Source: Pseudomonas sp. (GTDB lineage Bacteria > Pseudomonadota > Gammaproteobacteria > Pseudomonadales > Pseudomonadaceae). From it: a DNA stretch of 64,000 bases. Made by a program: the position numbers and the translations under genes. Under the pieces are notes generated by a model. It did no database searches. It was given only the letters and a program-made list of their open reading frames with translations, and had not been told where the DNA came from. Each line of letters opens with the position of its first letter. The stretch's first letter is position 1. The stretch spans positions 186,001 to 250,000 of the forward strand of contig JAUSOF010000067.1 of NCBI GenBank assembly GCA_030656145.1, in the 5' to 3' direction. Shown here in pieces: positions 27,123 through 35,155 of the stretch.

Positions 27123-27812
27123 CTAGCTTTTAGTGGAGAAACGATAGCCGGTGCCGCGCACGGTCTGCACCAGATTCTCGTAGACCTCACCGAGTGCCTT
27201 GCGCAGGCGGCGGATATGCACGTCAACGGTGCGCTCCTCGACATACACGTTGCCGCCCCAGACCTGGTCGAGCAACTGGCCGCGGGTATAGGCGCGTTCC
27301 TGGTGGGTCATGAAGAATTGCAGCAGGCGATATTCGGTGGGGCCCATTTCGGCGGGCTTGCCGTCGATGGTCACGCGGTGGCTGACGGGGTCGAGCAGCA
27401 GGCCGCCGACTTCGATGGTTCCTTCGCTGTCGCTCGGCCCGGCGCGCCGCAACACGGCTTTCAGGCGGGCGACCAGTTCGCGCGGCGAGAATGGCTTGGT
27501 GATGTAGTCATCGGCACCGACTTCCAGGCCCTGGATCTTGTTGTCCTCCTCGCCCTTGGCAGTGAGCATGATGATCGGGATGTCGCAGGTCAGTTCGTCG
27601 CGCTTGAGGCGGCGCGCCAGTTCGATGCCGCTGGTGCCGGGGAGCATCCAGTCGAGCAGAATCAGGTCGGGCTTGCGGTCGACGATGATGGCGTGGGCCT
27701 GCTGGGTATTCTCCGCTTCCAGGCACTCGTAGCCGGCCATTTCCAGGGCCACCGCAATCATTTCGCGGATCGGTGCTTCGTCATCGACGATCAGGATGTT
27801 CTTGCCAACCAT
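27123..27812 (-). CDS. phoB: phosphate regulon response regulator PhoB
   Basis: This is an OmpR-family transcription activator, 229 residues. The receiver domain (1-120) shows the acidic pair DDE at 10-12, the phosphorylated Asp in [11 protein letters not shown] (near 54) and Lys in TKPFSPREL. The C-terminal winged helix (about 130-229) includes [15 protein letters not shown] and GTGYRFS. It should bind the Pho boxes in front of pstS, pstC and itself. Confidence 0.96.
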   Translation of the reverse strand: MVGKNILIVDDEAPIREMIAVALEMAGYECLEAENTQQAHAIIVDRKPDLILLDWMLPGTSGIELARRLKRDELTCDIPIIMLTAKGEEDNKIQGLEVGADDYITKPFSPRELVARLKAVLRRAGPSDSEGTIEVGGLLLDPVSHRVTIDGKPAEMGPTEYRLLQFFMTHQERAYTRGQLLDQVWGGNVYVEERTVDVHIRRLRKALGEVYENLVQTVRGTGYRFSTKS

Positions 27813-27854
27813 GGATCCAGCCTCGAGTCATTGAACAGTCATGCGTGGCATTAG

Positions 27855-27883
27855 ATAACGGAATTATTGCAGTGATATGACAG
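27855..27883 (-). promoter_or_regulatory. Pho box upstream of phoB
   Basis: Read on the minus strand, the heptamers CTGTCAT, CTGCAAT and CCGTTAT repeat at 11-bp spacing with AT-rich 4-bp gaps, about 40 bp before the phoB start. The first heptamer is an exact consensus match. It implies positive autoregulation of phoBR by PhoB. Confidence 0.8.
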
Positions 27884-27917
27884 CTGGGCTGCTGCGGGTG
27901 CCTGCCGCCGCAGCCGT

Positions 27918-28085
27918 TTACCGCGTCAGGCCAGCGAGTACCTCGCGGAAGCTGGCCAGGCCGGCTTCGATGTTCTTGATGATGTCCTCGGCCAGGTCGT
28001 CCGGTTCCGGCAGGTTGGCGGCGTCGCGCAGGGTGGTACAGAAGCTCCAGACGTTGGAGACGATGGCGTGGGTCTTGCTGCTCAT
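27918..28085 (-). pseudogene. 55-codon remnant resembling an internally deleted hsdM
   Basis: A short frame (55 residues) starts in an ATGA overlap with the stop of the upstream AlbA_2 gene, so it is translationally coupled. Its first 20 residues (KTHAIVSNVWSFCTTLRD) resemble the N-terminus of type I restriction-modification methylase HsdM; the rest (LPEPDDLAEDIIKNIEAGL) resembles the very C-terminal helix of HsdM. The roughly 450 residues between, with the methylase motifs, are missing in frame. I read it as a deletion scar, although it could be expressed. The similarity is from memory of the family, not a search. Confidence 0.5.
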
Positions 28086-29587
28086 AACGAAGTGTTCTGC
28101 TGATTCAGATGCGCCTGCCCGGCGGGCGTGAGGCGGTATTTTTGCAGTCGGCTATTGGGTTTGTCCGGCAGGCTGTATTCGATCAATCCGGCGCCCAGGA
28201 GCTGGCGCACCACCTGGTTGAGCGGCCCGGAAATGCGTTTTTGCCCGAGCGCGGCTGAAAGCGCCGCTTTGCTCAATGCGCCACCGAGCAGGCAGCGCAG
28301 CACCTTGGCCTCCAGCGACTCTGGCTGTGACTCTGGCTGTGACTCTGGCTGTGACTCTGGCTGTGAGCCGGTCGCGGTCCCAGTGAGCGCTGGCAAAACG
28401 CCGTTGACCAAGGCTAACTGCGGCAACATCACGGTCACGCGGAAGATCGACTCCTCGCTGAGAATCGGGTCCTGGCCGCCGAAGGCGCGGGCGTACTTGA
28501 ACAGGTTGCGCACCCCGGAACCCAGCTCCTCGGCCCACTGCATCTCGCGGAACACCCGGGCGATCGCCGGGTTTTTCGGCGATGGGGCGAAGTCGTCCGG
28601 GCGCAGCAGGCCGATGCCGTGGGGGTTGTTGCTGTTTTCCGTGGTCACCCGGTCGCGCTGGATGATCAGCTTGGCCGGGAACGGGTTGAGATACTCGCGG
28701 TGGATCAGCAGATTGGCCACCACCTCGCGGAAGATCCGCTCGCGCAAGCTGACGCGCTGGTCGCCCTCCAGGTAGAAGGGGTCGACGATATGCTTGCCGA
28801 CAAAGGCCATCAGCCGGTCGTAGCTTTCCAGCAGGTTGCTGCGGATATCGTCGCGGTCGTCGTAACGGTCCAGGTCGTGCACGCGCAAGATGGCGTCGGT
28901 GCGGTGGTGCGGCACCACGCCCAGCACCACCTCGTCGCGGCCGAACAGCAGGGCGCCGGCCAGGGAAATCCCCTCCTGCCCGGTCTGGTAGTCGCGCTGG
29001 TACAGCCGTGCGCTCTTCAGCAGCTCCAGATCGTCCAGCTCGGCCCAGGGATGACCGCTGCGTTGCAGGCGCACGTTATGCCGCACCCGCTCGATCAGGT
29101 CGCCGCGCAGGTCGTCCAGGCGAATAAACGGGAAGATGCGGTTCTCGCTGTAGCCGACCTGCTTGCGCAGGTACAGCTCGCCGAGCAGCTGCGAACGGCC
29201 GGTGATATCGAAATCGCCATCCTCGTTGCGGCTGAATACCCGGTTATTGCAGCTGTGCACCTGGGAGCTTTCCGGCACGCTGAGCACCAGCAGTGTCTGC
29301 CCGTCCAGCTCCAGCTGTTCGGCCAGCAGCGGCATCGGCGGGTTGATCTTCTGCGGGTTGTGCAGGGTATTGGCCAGGTCCTTGCGGATTTGCGCCACGG
29401 CCTCGGGCGCGATGCCGGTGACGCTGCCATCGTCCGCAACGCCCAGCACCAGGGTGCCGCCACGCTGGTTGAGAAAGGCGCAGATGGTCTCATACACATC
29501 GCGATTGAGCGCCTCGCGGGCGCGCTTGAACTCGACCGTCAGCCCTTCGCCATCACGCAGCAGGCGCGTCAGGTGTTCGGGCGTCAT
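28082..29587 (-). CDS. AlbA_2-domain ATP-dependent helicase/transcriptional regulator-like protein
   Basis: This is a 501-residue protein. Residues about 1-130 form an AlbA_2 (Schlafen-type) DNA-binding domain (EGLTVEFKRA, FLNQRGGTLVLGVADDGSVTGI); the middle (about 200-400) matches the RecG-like/HATPase-type domain usual in this family (LREVVANLLIHREY, NPFPAKLIIQRDRV); a C-terminal winged helix (about 430-500) follows a linker of four SQPE repeats. Such genes often sit inside type I restriction-modification operons. The start at 29587 has CAAGGTCC upstream. It overlaps the hsdM-like remnant by 4 bp and is probably accessory DNA between phoB and ubiA. Confidence 0.78.
   Translation of the reverse strand: MTPEHLTRLLRDGEGLTVEFKRAREALNRDVYETICAFLNQRGGTLVLGVADDGSVTGIAPEAVAQIRKDLANTLHNPQKINPPMPLLAEQLELDGQTLLVLSVPESSQVHSCNNRVFSRNEDGDFDITGRSQLLGELYLRKQVGYSENRIFPFIRLDDLRGDLIERVRHNVRLQRSGHPWAELDDLELLKSARLYQRDYQTGQEGISLAGALLFGRDEVVLGVVPHHRTDAILRVHDLDRYDDRDDIRSNLLESYDRLMAFVGKHIVDPFYLEGDQRVSLRERIFREVVANLLIHREYLNPFPAKLIIQRDRVTTENSNNPHGIGLLRPDDFAPSPKNPAIARVFREMQWAEELGSGVRNLFKYARAFGGQDPILSEESIFRVTVMLPQLALVNGVLPALTGTATGSQPESQPESQPESQPESLEAKVLRCLLGGALSKAALSAALGQKRISGPLNQVVRQLLGAGLIEYSLPDKPNSRLQKYRLTPAGQAHLNQQNTSL
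28317..28364 (-). repeat. four copies of a 12-bp tandem repeat in coding DNA
   Basis: Four identical units of GACTCTGGCTGT lie inside the AlbA_2-domain gene and encode SQPE repeats in the linker before its C-terminal winged helix. The unit is a multiple of three, so copy-number change would lengthen or shorten the linker without a frameshift. Confidence 0.9.
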
Positions 29588-29624
29588 GGTCGGACCTTGC
29601 TGGCTGTGCACGAGCACAAAACCT

Positions 29625-29646
29625 GCAGGAGCGGGCTCGCTCCTGC
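29625..29646. repeat. REP-like palindrome
   Basis: GCAGGAGCG and CGCTCCTGC form a 9-bp stem around GGCT. The sequence is typical of Pseudomonas repetitive extragenic palindromes. It lies upstream of the AlbA_2-domain gene. A second 7-bp hairpin (GGCGGGC/GCCCGCC, 29751-29778) lies after ubiA and may end its transcript. Confidence 0.6.
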
Positions 29647-29802
29647 GAGAGAAACGGCGCTGCTCATGCCCATATTGGCCTTGGGGCATGGTCTGGATTC
29701 TGCTTGAGCTGGGGATTGAGCGTCATGGACTGCCTTGTCTCGCATAACTGGGCGGGCGAGCCTGGATAGTAGCCCGCCGATGGCTCAGGGCAAAACGCCA
29801 GC

Positions 29803-30696
29803 CTACCCCCGCAGCGCGTAATCCAGCACGATCCCGACAAAGATCGCCAAACCGGCCCAGTGGTTGTGCAGGAAGGCGTTGAAACAGGCCGTCGGCTTGC
29901 GGTTGCGGGTCTTGTGGTATTGCCAGGCGAAGCAGGCTGCCGCCACGACCAGGCCGAGGTGGAAATACAGGCCCAGTTCGAAGCGTGCGGCGGCCAGCAG
30001 CAGACAGAGCAGGGCCAGGCCCTGGAGGATGACGATGATCAGGCGGTCGGCGTCGCCGAACAGGATGGCGGTGGATTTGAGCCCGATCTTCAGGTCGTCG
30101 TCGCGGTCGGCCATGGCGTAGTAGGTGTCGTAGGCCACCGTCCACAGCAGGTTGGCGATGTACAGCAGCCAGGCTTCTGGTGGCACGCCGCCGGTCTCAG
30201 CGGTGAAGGCCATCGGCATGCCCCAGGAGAACGCCGCACCGAGTACCACCTGCGGGTAGAAGGTGTAGCGCTTCATGAACGGGTAGCAGGCGGCCAGGGC
30301 CAGGCCGCCAAAGGACAGCCAGATGGTCGCGGCATTGGTGAACAGCACCAGCACAAAGGCCAGCGCCACCAGGGCGGCGAACAGCAGCAGTGCTTCGCGC
30401 GGCGTCACCTTGCCACTGGCCAGGGGGCGCGCCTGGGTGCGTTTGACGTGGCCGTCGAAATTGCGATCGGCGTAGTCGTTGATCACGCAGCCGGCGGCGC
30501 GCATCAGGATCACCCCGGCGACGAAGATCAACAGGTGCTTGGCGCTCGGCACGCCTTCGGCCGCGACCCACAGCGCCCACAGCGTCGGCCACAGCAGCAG
30601 GTAGATGCCGATGGGTTTTTCCAGGCGCATCAGCTGGATGAAATCCCAGGCGCGGGGGTGCAGGCGATTAAGTGAATGCAGCAGGCGGGTATACAT
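29803..30696 (-). CDS. ubiA: 4-hydroxybenzoate octaprenyltransferase UbiA
   Basis: This membrane enzyme attaches the polyprenyl chain to 4-hydroxybenzoate in ubiquinone synthesis. It has 297 residues and about eight to nine helices. Both Mg-prenyl diphosphate Asp motifs are present: [15 protein letters not shown] (near residue 80) and [14 protein letters not shown] (near 190). The start MYTRLLHS at 30696 has GGAGA upstream; an ATG five codons earlier is less likely. It is downstream of ubiC on the same strand. Confidence 0.95.
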   Translation of the reverse strand: MYTRLLHSLNRLHPRAWDFIQLMRLEKPIGIYLLLWPTLWALWVAAEGVPSAKHLLIFVAGVILMRAAGCVINDYADRNFDGHVKRTQARPLASGKVTPREALLLFAALVALAFVLVLFTNAATIWLSFGGLALAACYPFMKRYTFYPQVVLGAAFSWGMPMAFTAETGGVPPEAWLLYIANLLWTVAYDTYYAMADRDDDLKIGLKSTAILFGDADRLIIVILQGLALLCLLLAAARFELGLYFHLGLVVAAACFAWQYHKTRNRKPTACFNAFLHNHWAGLAIFVGIVLDYALRG

Positions 30697-30768
30697 CGGG
30701 CGCGTCTCCATGCGAGGTGCGGCTGATTATACGGAGGAAGACGGCAGTGGATAGCGAGGGGGAGCCGG

Positions 30769-30840
30769 GTAGGATGGGTGACGCTTCTTCATCCACCATA
30801 AGGGCGCAATGGTGGATGGGTGAAGCGTCATCCACCCTAC
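30769..30840. repeat. dispersed intergenic repeat, copy 3 (long palindrome)
   Basis: A 72-bp imperfect palindrome: the left arm begins GTAGGATGGGTGACGCTTC and the right arm is its approximate reverse complement ending GTCATCCACCCTAC, with a 9-base centre. It fills the gap between ubiA and ubiC. Confidence 0.75.
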
Positions 30841-31406
30841 GGCGTGTCGATCTCGGCGGCCTGCCAGAATTTGGGTAAGAACACCTCGGCCACCAATACG
30901 CCCAAAGCACCACGGCTGAAACACGAGCGCCGTGCCCACAGGCGCTCGCTGCAGGCTTCTGCTGGCAGCCACGGCGCGGGGTAGCGGCACACCTGCAACT
31001 CGCCACGATCGAAGGCGCGGTCGCTGAACAGCAGTTCGCCGAGCGAGCGGCTGCCGAGTTGCTCCAGGGCCAGGCCGGAGCCTTCCAGCGCGCTGCGCGC
31101 AGCCACGCTGCGGGCAAATACCCAGGGTTGGCCGTGGCCGCGCAAGTACACCTCACGCACCCAGCCCTGACTGCCGGCCGCTACGTCAAGGGCGCTGCAT
31201 TCGTCGCGGCGCAGGCGCTGCCAGCCCTCGGTCAGCGGGGTCACGCTGAAGCTGTCAGCAGACAGCGCGGTCAGGCGTCGGGTCAGCGAGTCTTGATTGA
31301 ACAGCCAGTCGCGCACACCTGCAGCGGGGGCCGGGTGCAGTTGGCTGGCGGTGAGCCAGCGTGGCGGACGGGCGAGGGCGGTGTGGGGCACGGCAGAAAT
31401 CACCAC
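30837..31406 (-). CDS. ubiC: chorismate pyruvate-lyase UbiC
   Basis: This enzyme removes pyruvate from chorismate to give 4-hydroxybenzoate, the UbiA substrate. It has 189 residues and the family landmarks W(L)TASQL near the N-terminus, REVYLRGHGQPWVFARS (product-contacting Arg) and LGELLFSD. The start is GTG at 31406 with no clear ribosome site; a GTG five codons inside is the alternative. Its last bases overlap the end of repeat copy 3. It is followed by ubiA. Confidence 0.92.
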   Translation of the reverse strand: MVISAVPHTALARPPRWLTASQLHPAPAAGVRDWLFNQDSLTRRLTALSADSFSVTPLTEGWQRLRRDECSALDVAAGSQGWVREVYLRGHGQPWVFARSVAARSALEGSGLALEQLGSRSLGELLFSDRAFDRGELQVCRYPAPWLPAEACSERLWARRSCFSRGALGVLVAEVFLPKFWQAAEIDTP

Positions 31407-31462
31407 GAATCGGAAGCGCGCGAGTCTAGCATGGTGCCGCCAGCGATTTGCCGAGTCGAATC

Positions 31463-31553
31463 GTAGGATGGGTGGGGCCGCCCAGGTTGAGCGTAGCGAT
31501 ACCCATCGCCGACATGCGCTGATGGGTAACGCCGCTTCGCGCCTGACCCATAC
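31463..31553. repeat. dispersed intergenic repeat, copy 4
   Basis: It begins GTAGGATGGGTGGGG, continues GTTGAGCGTAGCGATACCCATC and has a third arm GATGGGTAACGCC ending in GACCCATAC. It is a composite of two family units in the gap between ubiC and glcC. Confidence 0.65.
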
Positions 31554-31559
31554 GCCCCG

Positions 31560-32336
31560 TCACGCCCAACCCTCCAAACGCATGGTCGCGCGCACCAGGC
31601 GTTGTTCCTCCTGCTCGATCTCCTTGAGGTTGTCGCGGATGCTGAGGATGTGCTCGCGCGCCGCGCGTTGCGCCTGTTCCGGCAGGCGCTCGATCACCGC
31701 GTGGTAGAGGCGCGCATGCTGGCGGTCGATCTGGCGTTTCTGCAGCGGCCGGTGATAGAGGTTGTTTACCGAGGCGAACACCGAGTTGAGCATCAGATCG
31801 GTCAGCGACTGCAGGGTGTGCAGCAGCACCGGGTTGTGCGACGCCTCGCAGATGGCCAGGTGAAAGGCATGGTCGAGGCGCGCATGTTCGCGCGGTTCGA
31901 CCTCGCTCGGTGCCTCCTTGTGGGCGGCGAGCATTTCTTCGTAACGCCGGGTCAGCAGGACGAAATCCGCGTCGGTACCGCGCAGGGCGGCCAGACGCGC
32001 CGACTCGGCCTCGAGCAGGGCGCGCACTTCGAGCAGGTCGAACAGGGTGCGTGGCTGCGAGCTGAACAAGTGCATCAGCGGGCTGGCATCGCGTGGCCCG
32101 TTCAGCGTGGCGACCCGCGAGTCGCGGCCTTGGGCGGTCTCGATGATGCCGCGCCCGCGCAGCACCTTGAGCCCTTCGCGCAGTGCCGAGCGGGAGATCC
32201 CCAGCTTCTCGCACAGGCGCCGTTCCGAGGGCAGGGCCTGGCCGACCTTGAGCACGCCATCGACGATCAGCCGTTCAATCTTTTCGGCCACCACATCGCT
32301 GACCTGGCGACGTACTGCGGGCTGTTCTGCATCCAT
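31560..32336 (-). CDS. glcC: glycolate-responsive FadR/GntR regulator GlcC
   Basis: This is a transcription factor of 258 residues. The N-terminal GntR winged helix (about 5-75) contains LPSERRLCEKLGISRSALREGLKVL and the C-terminal all-helical FCD domain (about 90-235) contains the metal-ligand histidines in LDHAFHLAICEASHN. It is divergent from glcDEFGB-glcA and is expected to control it in response to glycolate. Two identical half-site palindromes lie in the divergent region. Confidence 0.9.
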   Translation of the reverse strand: MDAEQPAVRRQVSDVVAEKIERLIVDGVLKVGQALPSERRLCEKLGISRSALREGLKVLRGRGIIETAQGRDSRVATLNGPRDASPLMHLFSSQPRTLFDLLEVRALLEAESARLAALRGTDADFVLLTRRYEEMLAAHKEAPSEVEPREHARLDHAFHLAICEASHNPVLLHTLQSLTDLMLNSVFASVNNLYHRPLQKRQIDRQHARLYHAVIERLPEQAQRAAREHILSIRDNLKEIEQEEQRLVRATMRLEGWA

Positions 32337-32352
32337 TGTGGGGCGCTCGGTT

Positions 32353-32367
32353 ACTGGTAGGACCAGT
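32353..32367. promoter_or_regulatory. palindromic operator near glcC
   Basis: ACTGGT and ACCAGT are separated by AGG. The form (GGTnnnACC core) is typical of FadR-type GntR operators. It lies 17 bp upstream of glcC, so autoregulation is plausible. Confidence 0.7.
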
Positions 32368-32461
32368 TTTGGTTTGTAGAAATCCTGCTGATCAATATAG
32401 GCCTGTTAGCCAGTCTGGACAAAGCCTGGTTCGATAAGTGGCGCCGCGTGAGTGTTGAAAA

Positions 32462-32476
32462 ACTGGTCATACCAGT
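32462..32476. promoter_or_regulatory. palindromic operator upstream of glcD
   Basis: ACTGGT and ACCAGT are separated by CAT; the arms are identical to those at 32353-32367, and the two centres are 109 bp apart. It lies 116 bp before glcD, preceded by a TTGAAA that could be a -35 box. Confidence 0.75.
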
Positions 32477-32591
32477 GTGATCGGCGATGGACGCCCCGGA
32501 TGCCAGGGACTAAACATGCTGCACAACCAGCGCGCTGCTGTGCGGACGCGCCATAACGATTACACCCGCTACACCACTGAGTGAGCCTGCC

Positions 32592-34091
32592 ATGAGCATT
32601 CTGTACGACGAGCGTGTCGACGGCCCGCTGCCCAGCGTCGATAAGCCAGCCCTGCTGGCGGCATTGCGCGAGCAGTTACCTGACCTGGAAGTGCTGCACA
32701 CCCAGGAAGACCTCAAACCCTACGAATGTGATGGCCTCTCGGCTTACACCGCCACGCCGATGCTGGTGGTGCTGCCGGAGCGCATCGAGCAGGTCGAGCG
32801 TCTGCTCAAGCTCTGCTACCAGCGCGGTGTTCCGGTGGTGGCGCGCGGTGCAGGCACGGGTTTGTCCGGTGGTGCCTTGCCGCTGGAGCAGGGCATCCTG
32901 CTGGTGATGGCGCGCTTCAACACGATTATCGAGGTCAATCCGGCCGGGCGCTTTGCCCGGGTCCAGCCTGGGGTGCGCAACCTGGCGATTTCCCAGGCTG
33001 CCGCGCCCCATGAGCTGTATTACGCGCCGGACCCGTCTTCGCAGATCGCCTGTTCGATCGGCGGCAACGTGGCCGAAAACGCCGGCGGCGTGCATTGCCT
33101 GAAATACGGCCTGACCGTGCACAACCTGCTCAAGGTGGAGGTGCTCACGGTCGAGGGTGAGCGCATGACCCTCGGTTCGGATGCCCTGGATGCGCCGGGT
33201 TTCGACCTGCTCGCGCTGTTCACCGGCTCGGAAGGCATGCTCGGCATCATCACCGAGGTCACGGTCAAGCTGCTGCCCAAGCCGCAGGTGGCCAAGGTGC
33301 TGCTGGCCAGCTTCGATTCGGTGGAAAAAGCCGGGCGTGCGGTCGGCGCCATCATCGCCGCCGGCATCATCCCTGGCGGCCTGGAGATGATGGACAACCT
33401 GGCGATTCGCGCCGTTGAAGACTTTATCCATGCCGGCTACCCGGTCGAGGCCGAAGCCATCTTGCTGTGTGAACTGGATGGCGTCGAAGCCGACGTGCAG
33501 GACGACTGCGAACGAGTCCGTGCGGTGCTGGAGGCGGCCGGTGCCAGCGAAGTACGCCTGGCCCGCGATGAGGCCGAGCGGGTCAGGTTCTGGGCCGGGC
33601 GCAAGAACGCCTTCCCGGCGGTTGGGCGCATCTCGCCGGACTACTACTGCATGGACGGCACCATTCCACGCCGCGAGTTGCCGGGCGTGCTCAAGGGCAT
33701 CGCCGACCTGTCGGCCGAGTATGGCCTGCGCGTGGCCAACGTGTTCCACGCCGGCGACGGCAATATGCACCCGCTGATCCTGTTCGATGCCAATCAGCCC
33801 GGCGAGCTGGAGCGCGCCGAAGCCATCGGCGGCAAGATCCTTGAACTCTGCGTGAAAGTCGGCGGCAGCATCACCGGCGAGCACGGCGTCGGCCGCGAGA
33901 AGATCAACCAGATGTGCGCCCAGTTCAACAGCGATGAGTTGACCCTGTTCCACGCGGTGAAAGCGGCCTTCGATCCCAAGGGCCTGCTCAACCCCGGCAA
34001 GAACATCCCGACTTTGCATCGCTGCGCCGAGTTCGGCGCCATGCATGTGCACCACGGCAAGCTACCTTTCCCCGACCTGGAGCGTTTCTGA
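32592..34091 (+). CDS. glcD: glycolate oxidase FAD subunit GlcD
   Basis: This is the catalytic FAD-linked subunit that oxidises glycolate to glyoxylate, 499 residues. The FAD-binding PCMH domain (about 50-230) contains VARGAGTGLSGGALP and the C-terminal domain contains VFHAGDGNMHP and the GSITGEHGVGREK motif. It works with GlcE and GlcF as a membrane-associated dehydrogenase complex. Its stop overlaps the glcE start (TGATG). Confidence 0.95.
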   Translation: MSILYDERVDGPLPSVDKPALLAALREQLPDLEVLHTQEDLKPYECDGLSAYTATPMLVVLPERIEQVERLLKLCYQRGVPVVARGAGTGLSGGALPLEQGILLVMARFNTIIEVNPAGRFARVQPGVRNLAISQAAAPHELYYAPDPSSQIACSIGGNVAENAGGVHCLKYGLTVHNLLKVEVLTVEGERMTLGSDALDAPGFDLLALFTGSEGMLGIITEVTVKLLPKPQVAKVLLASFDSVEKAGRAVGAIIAAGIIPGGLEMMDNLAIRAVEDFIHAGYPVEAEAILLCELDGVEADVQDDCERVRAVLEAAGASEVRLARDEAERVRFWAGRKNAFPAVGRISPDYYCMDGTIPRRELPGVLKGIADLSAEYGLRVANVFHAGDGNMHPLILFDANQPGELERAEAIGGKILELCVKVGGSITGEHGVGREKINQMCAQFNSDELTLFHAVKAAFDPKGLLNPGKNIPTLHRCAEFGAMHVHHGKLPFPDLERF

Positions 34092-35155
34092 TGGTCATGC
34101 CGCATGATTTCGATGCCAGCACGGCGTTGCTGGAACAGGTCAACCACGCCCTCAATAATTCGCTGGCGCTGCGTATCCAGGGCGCTAACAGCAAAGCTTT
34201 TCTCGGGCGCAAGGTCGCGGGCGAGGTGATCGACAGCCGCGCTCATCGTGGCATCGTCAGCTACGACCCGACCGAATTGGTGATCACTGCCCGTGCCGGC
34301 ACGCCGCTGGCCGAATTGCAGGCGGCGCTGGATGAAGCCGGACAGATGCTGCCCTGCGAGTCGCCGGGTGCCACAGCCGGTGCCACTGTCGGCGGCATGG
34401 TCGCCACGGGCCTGTCCGGGCCGCGCCGGCCCTGGGTCGGCTCGGTGCGTGACATGGTTCTGGGTACGCGCCTGATCACCGGCCACGGCAAGCACCTGCG
34501 CTTCGGCGGCGAGGTGATGAAGAACGTTGCCGGCTATGACCTGTCGCGCCTGCTGGTGGGCAGTTTCGGTTGCCTGGGGCTGATCACCGAAGTGTCGCTC
34601 AAGGTGCTGCCCAAGCCCCGACAATGCCTCAGCCTGCGCCTGCCGATGGACGCTGAAAGCGCCCTGCGCAAGCTCGCCGAGTGGGGCCAGCAGCCACTGC
34701 CGCTGAGCGCTGCCAGCCATGACGGCCGCGCCCTGCACCTGCGCCTGGAAGGCGGCGAAGGCTCGGTGGCTGCCGCCCGCAACAGCCTTGGTGGCGAGCT
34801 GCTCGCCCCGGCCTACTGGCAGCAGCTGAACGAGCAGCACCTGGAGTTCTTCACCGATCCACGGCCCCTGTGGCGCCTGTCGCTGCCCAACAATACGCCG
34901 CTGCTGGCGGTGCCCGGCGATCAGTTGATCGACTGGGGTGGCGCCCAGCGCTGGCTGAAATCGAGTGCCGAGGCGGCGCAGATCCGCAGCATTGTCAGTG
35001 CTGCCGGAGGCCATGCCACCTGCTTCACTGCGGGTGTCTGCGACACCCCGTTTCAGCCACTGTCCGCGCCGTTGTTGCGCTATCACCGCCAGTTGAAAAC
35101 CCAGCTCGACCCGCAAGGGCTCTTCAACGCCGGCCGCATGTACGCCGAGGTCTAG
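34091..35155 (+). CDS. glcE: glycolate oxidase FAD-binding subunit GlcE
   Basis: This is the second FAD-binding subunit, 354 residues, a shorter relative of GlcD. The PCMH domain shows ESPGATAGATVGGMVATGLSG and GEVMKNVAGYDLSRLLVGS. Translation is coupled to glcD by a TGATG overlap; the second ATG two codons on is an alternative start. The glcF start follows its stop directly. Confidence 0.95.
   Translation: MVMPHDFDASTALLEQVNHALNNSLALRIQGANSKAFLGRKVAGEVIDSRAHRGIVSYDPTELVITARAGTPLAELQAALDEAGQMLPCESPGATAGATVGGMVATGLSGPRRPWVGSVRDMVLGTRLITGHGKHLRFGGEVMKNVAGYDLSRLLVGSFGCLGLITEVSLKVLPKPRQCLSLRLPMDAESALRKLAEWGQQPLPLSAASHDGRALHLRLEGGEGSVAAARNSLGGELLAPAYWQQLNEQHLEFFTDPRPLWRLSLPNNTPLLAVPGDQLIDWGGAQRWLKSSAEAAQIRSIVSAAGGHATCFTAGVCDTPFQPLSAPLLRYHRQLKTQLDPQGLFNAGRMYAEV

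Noticed and set aside
28317..28364. Possible CRISPR array
   Set aside because: The repeats are contiguous 12-bp units without spacers, inside a coding frame.
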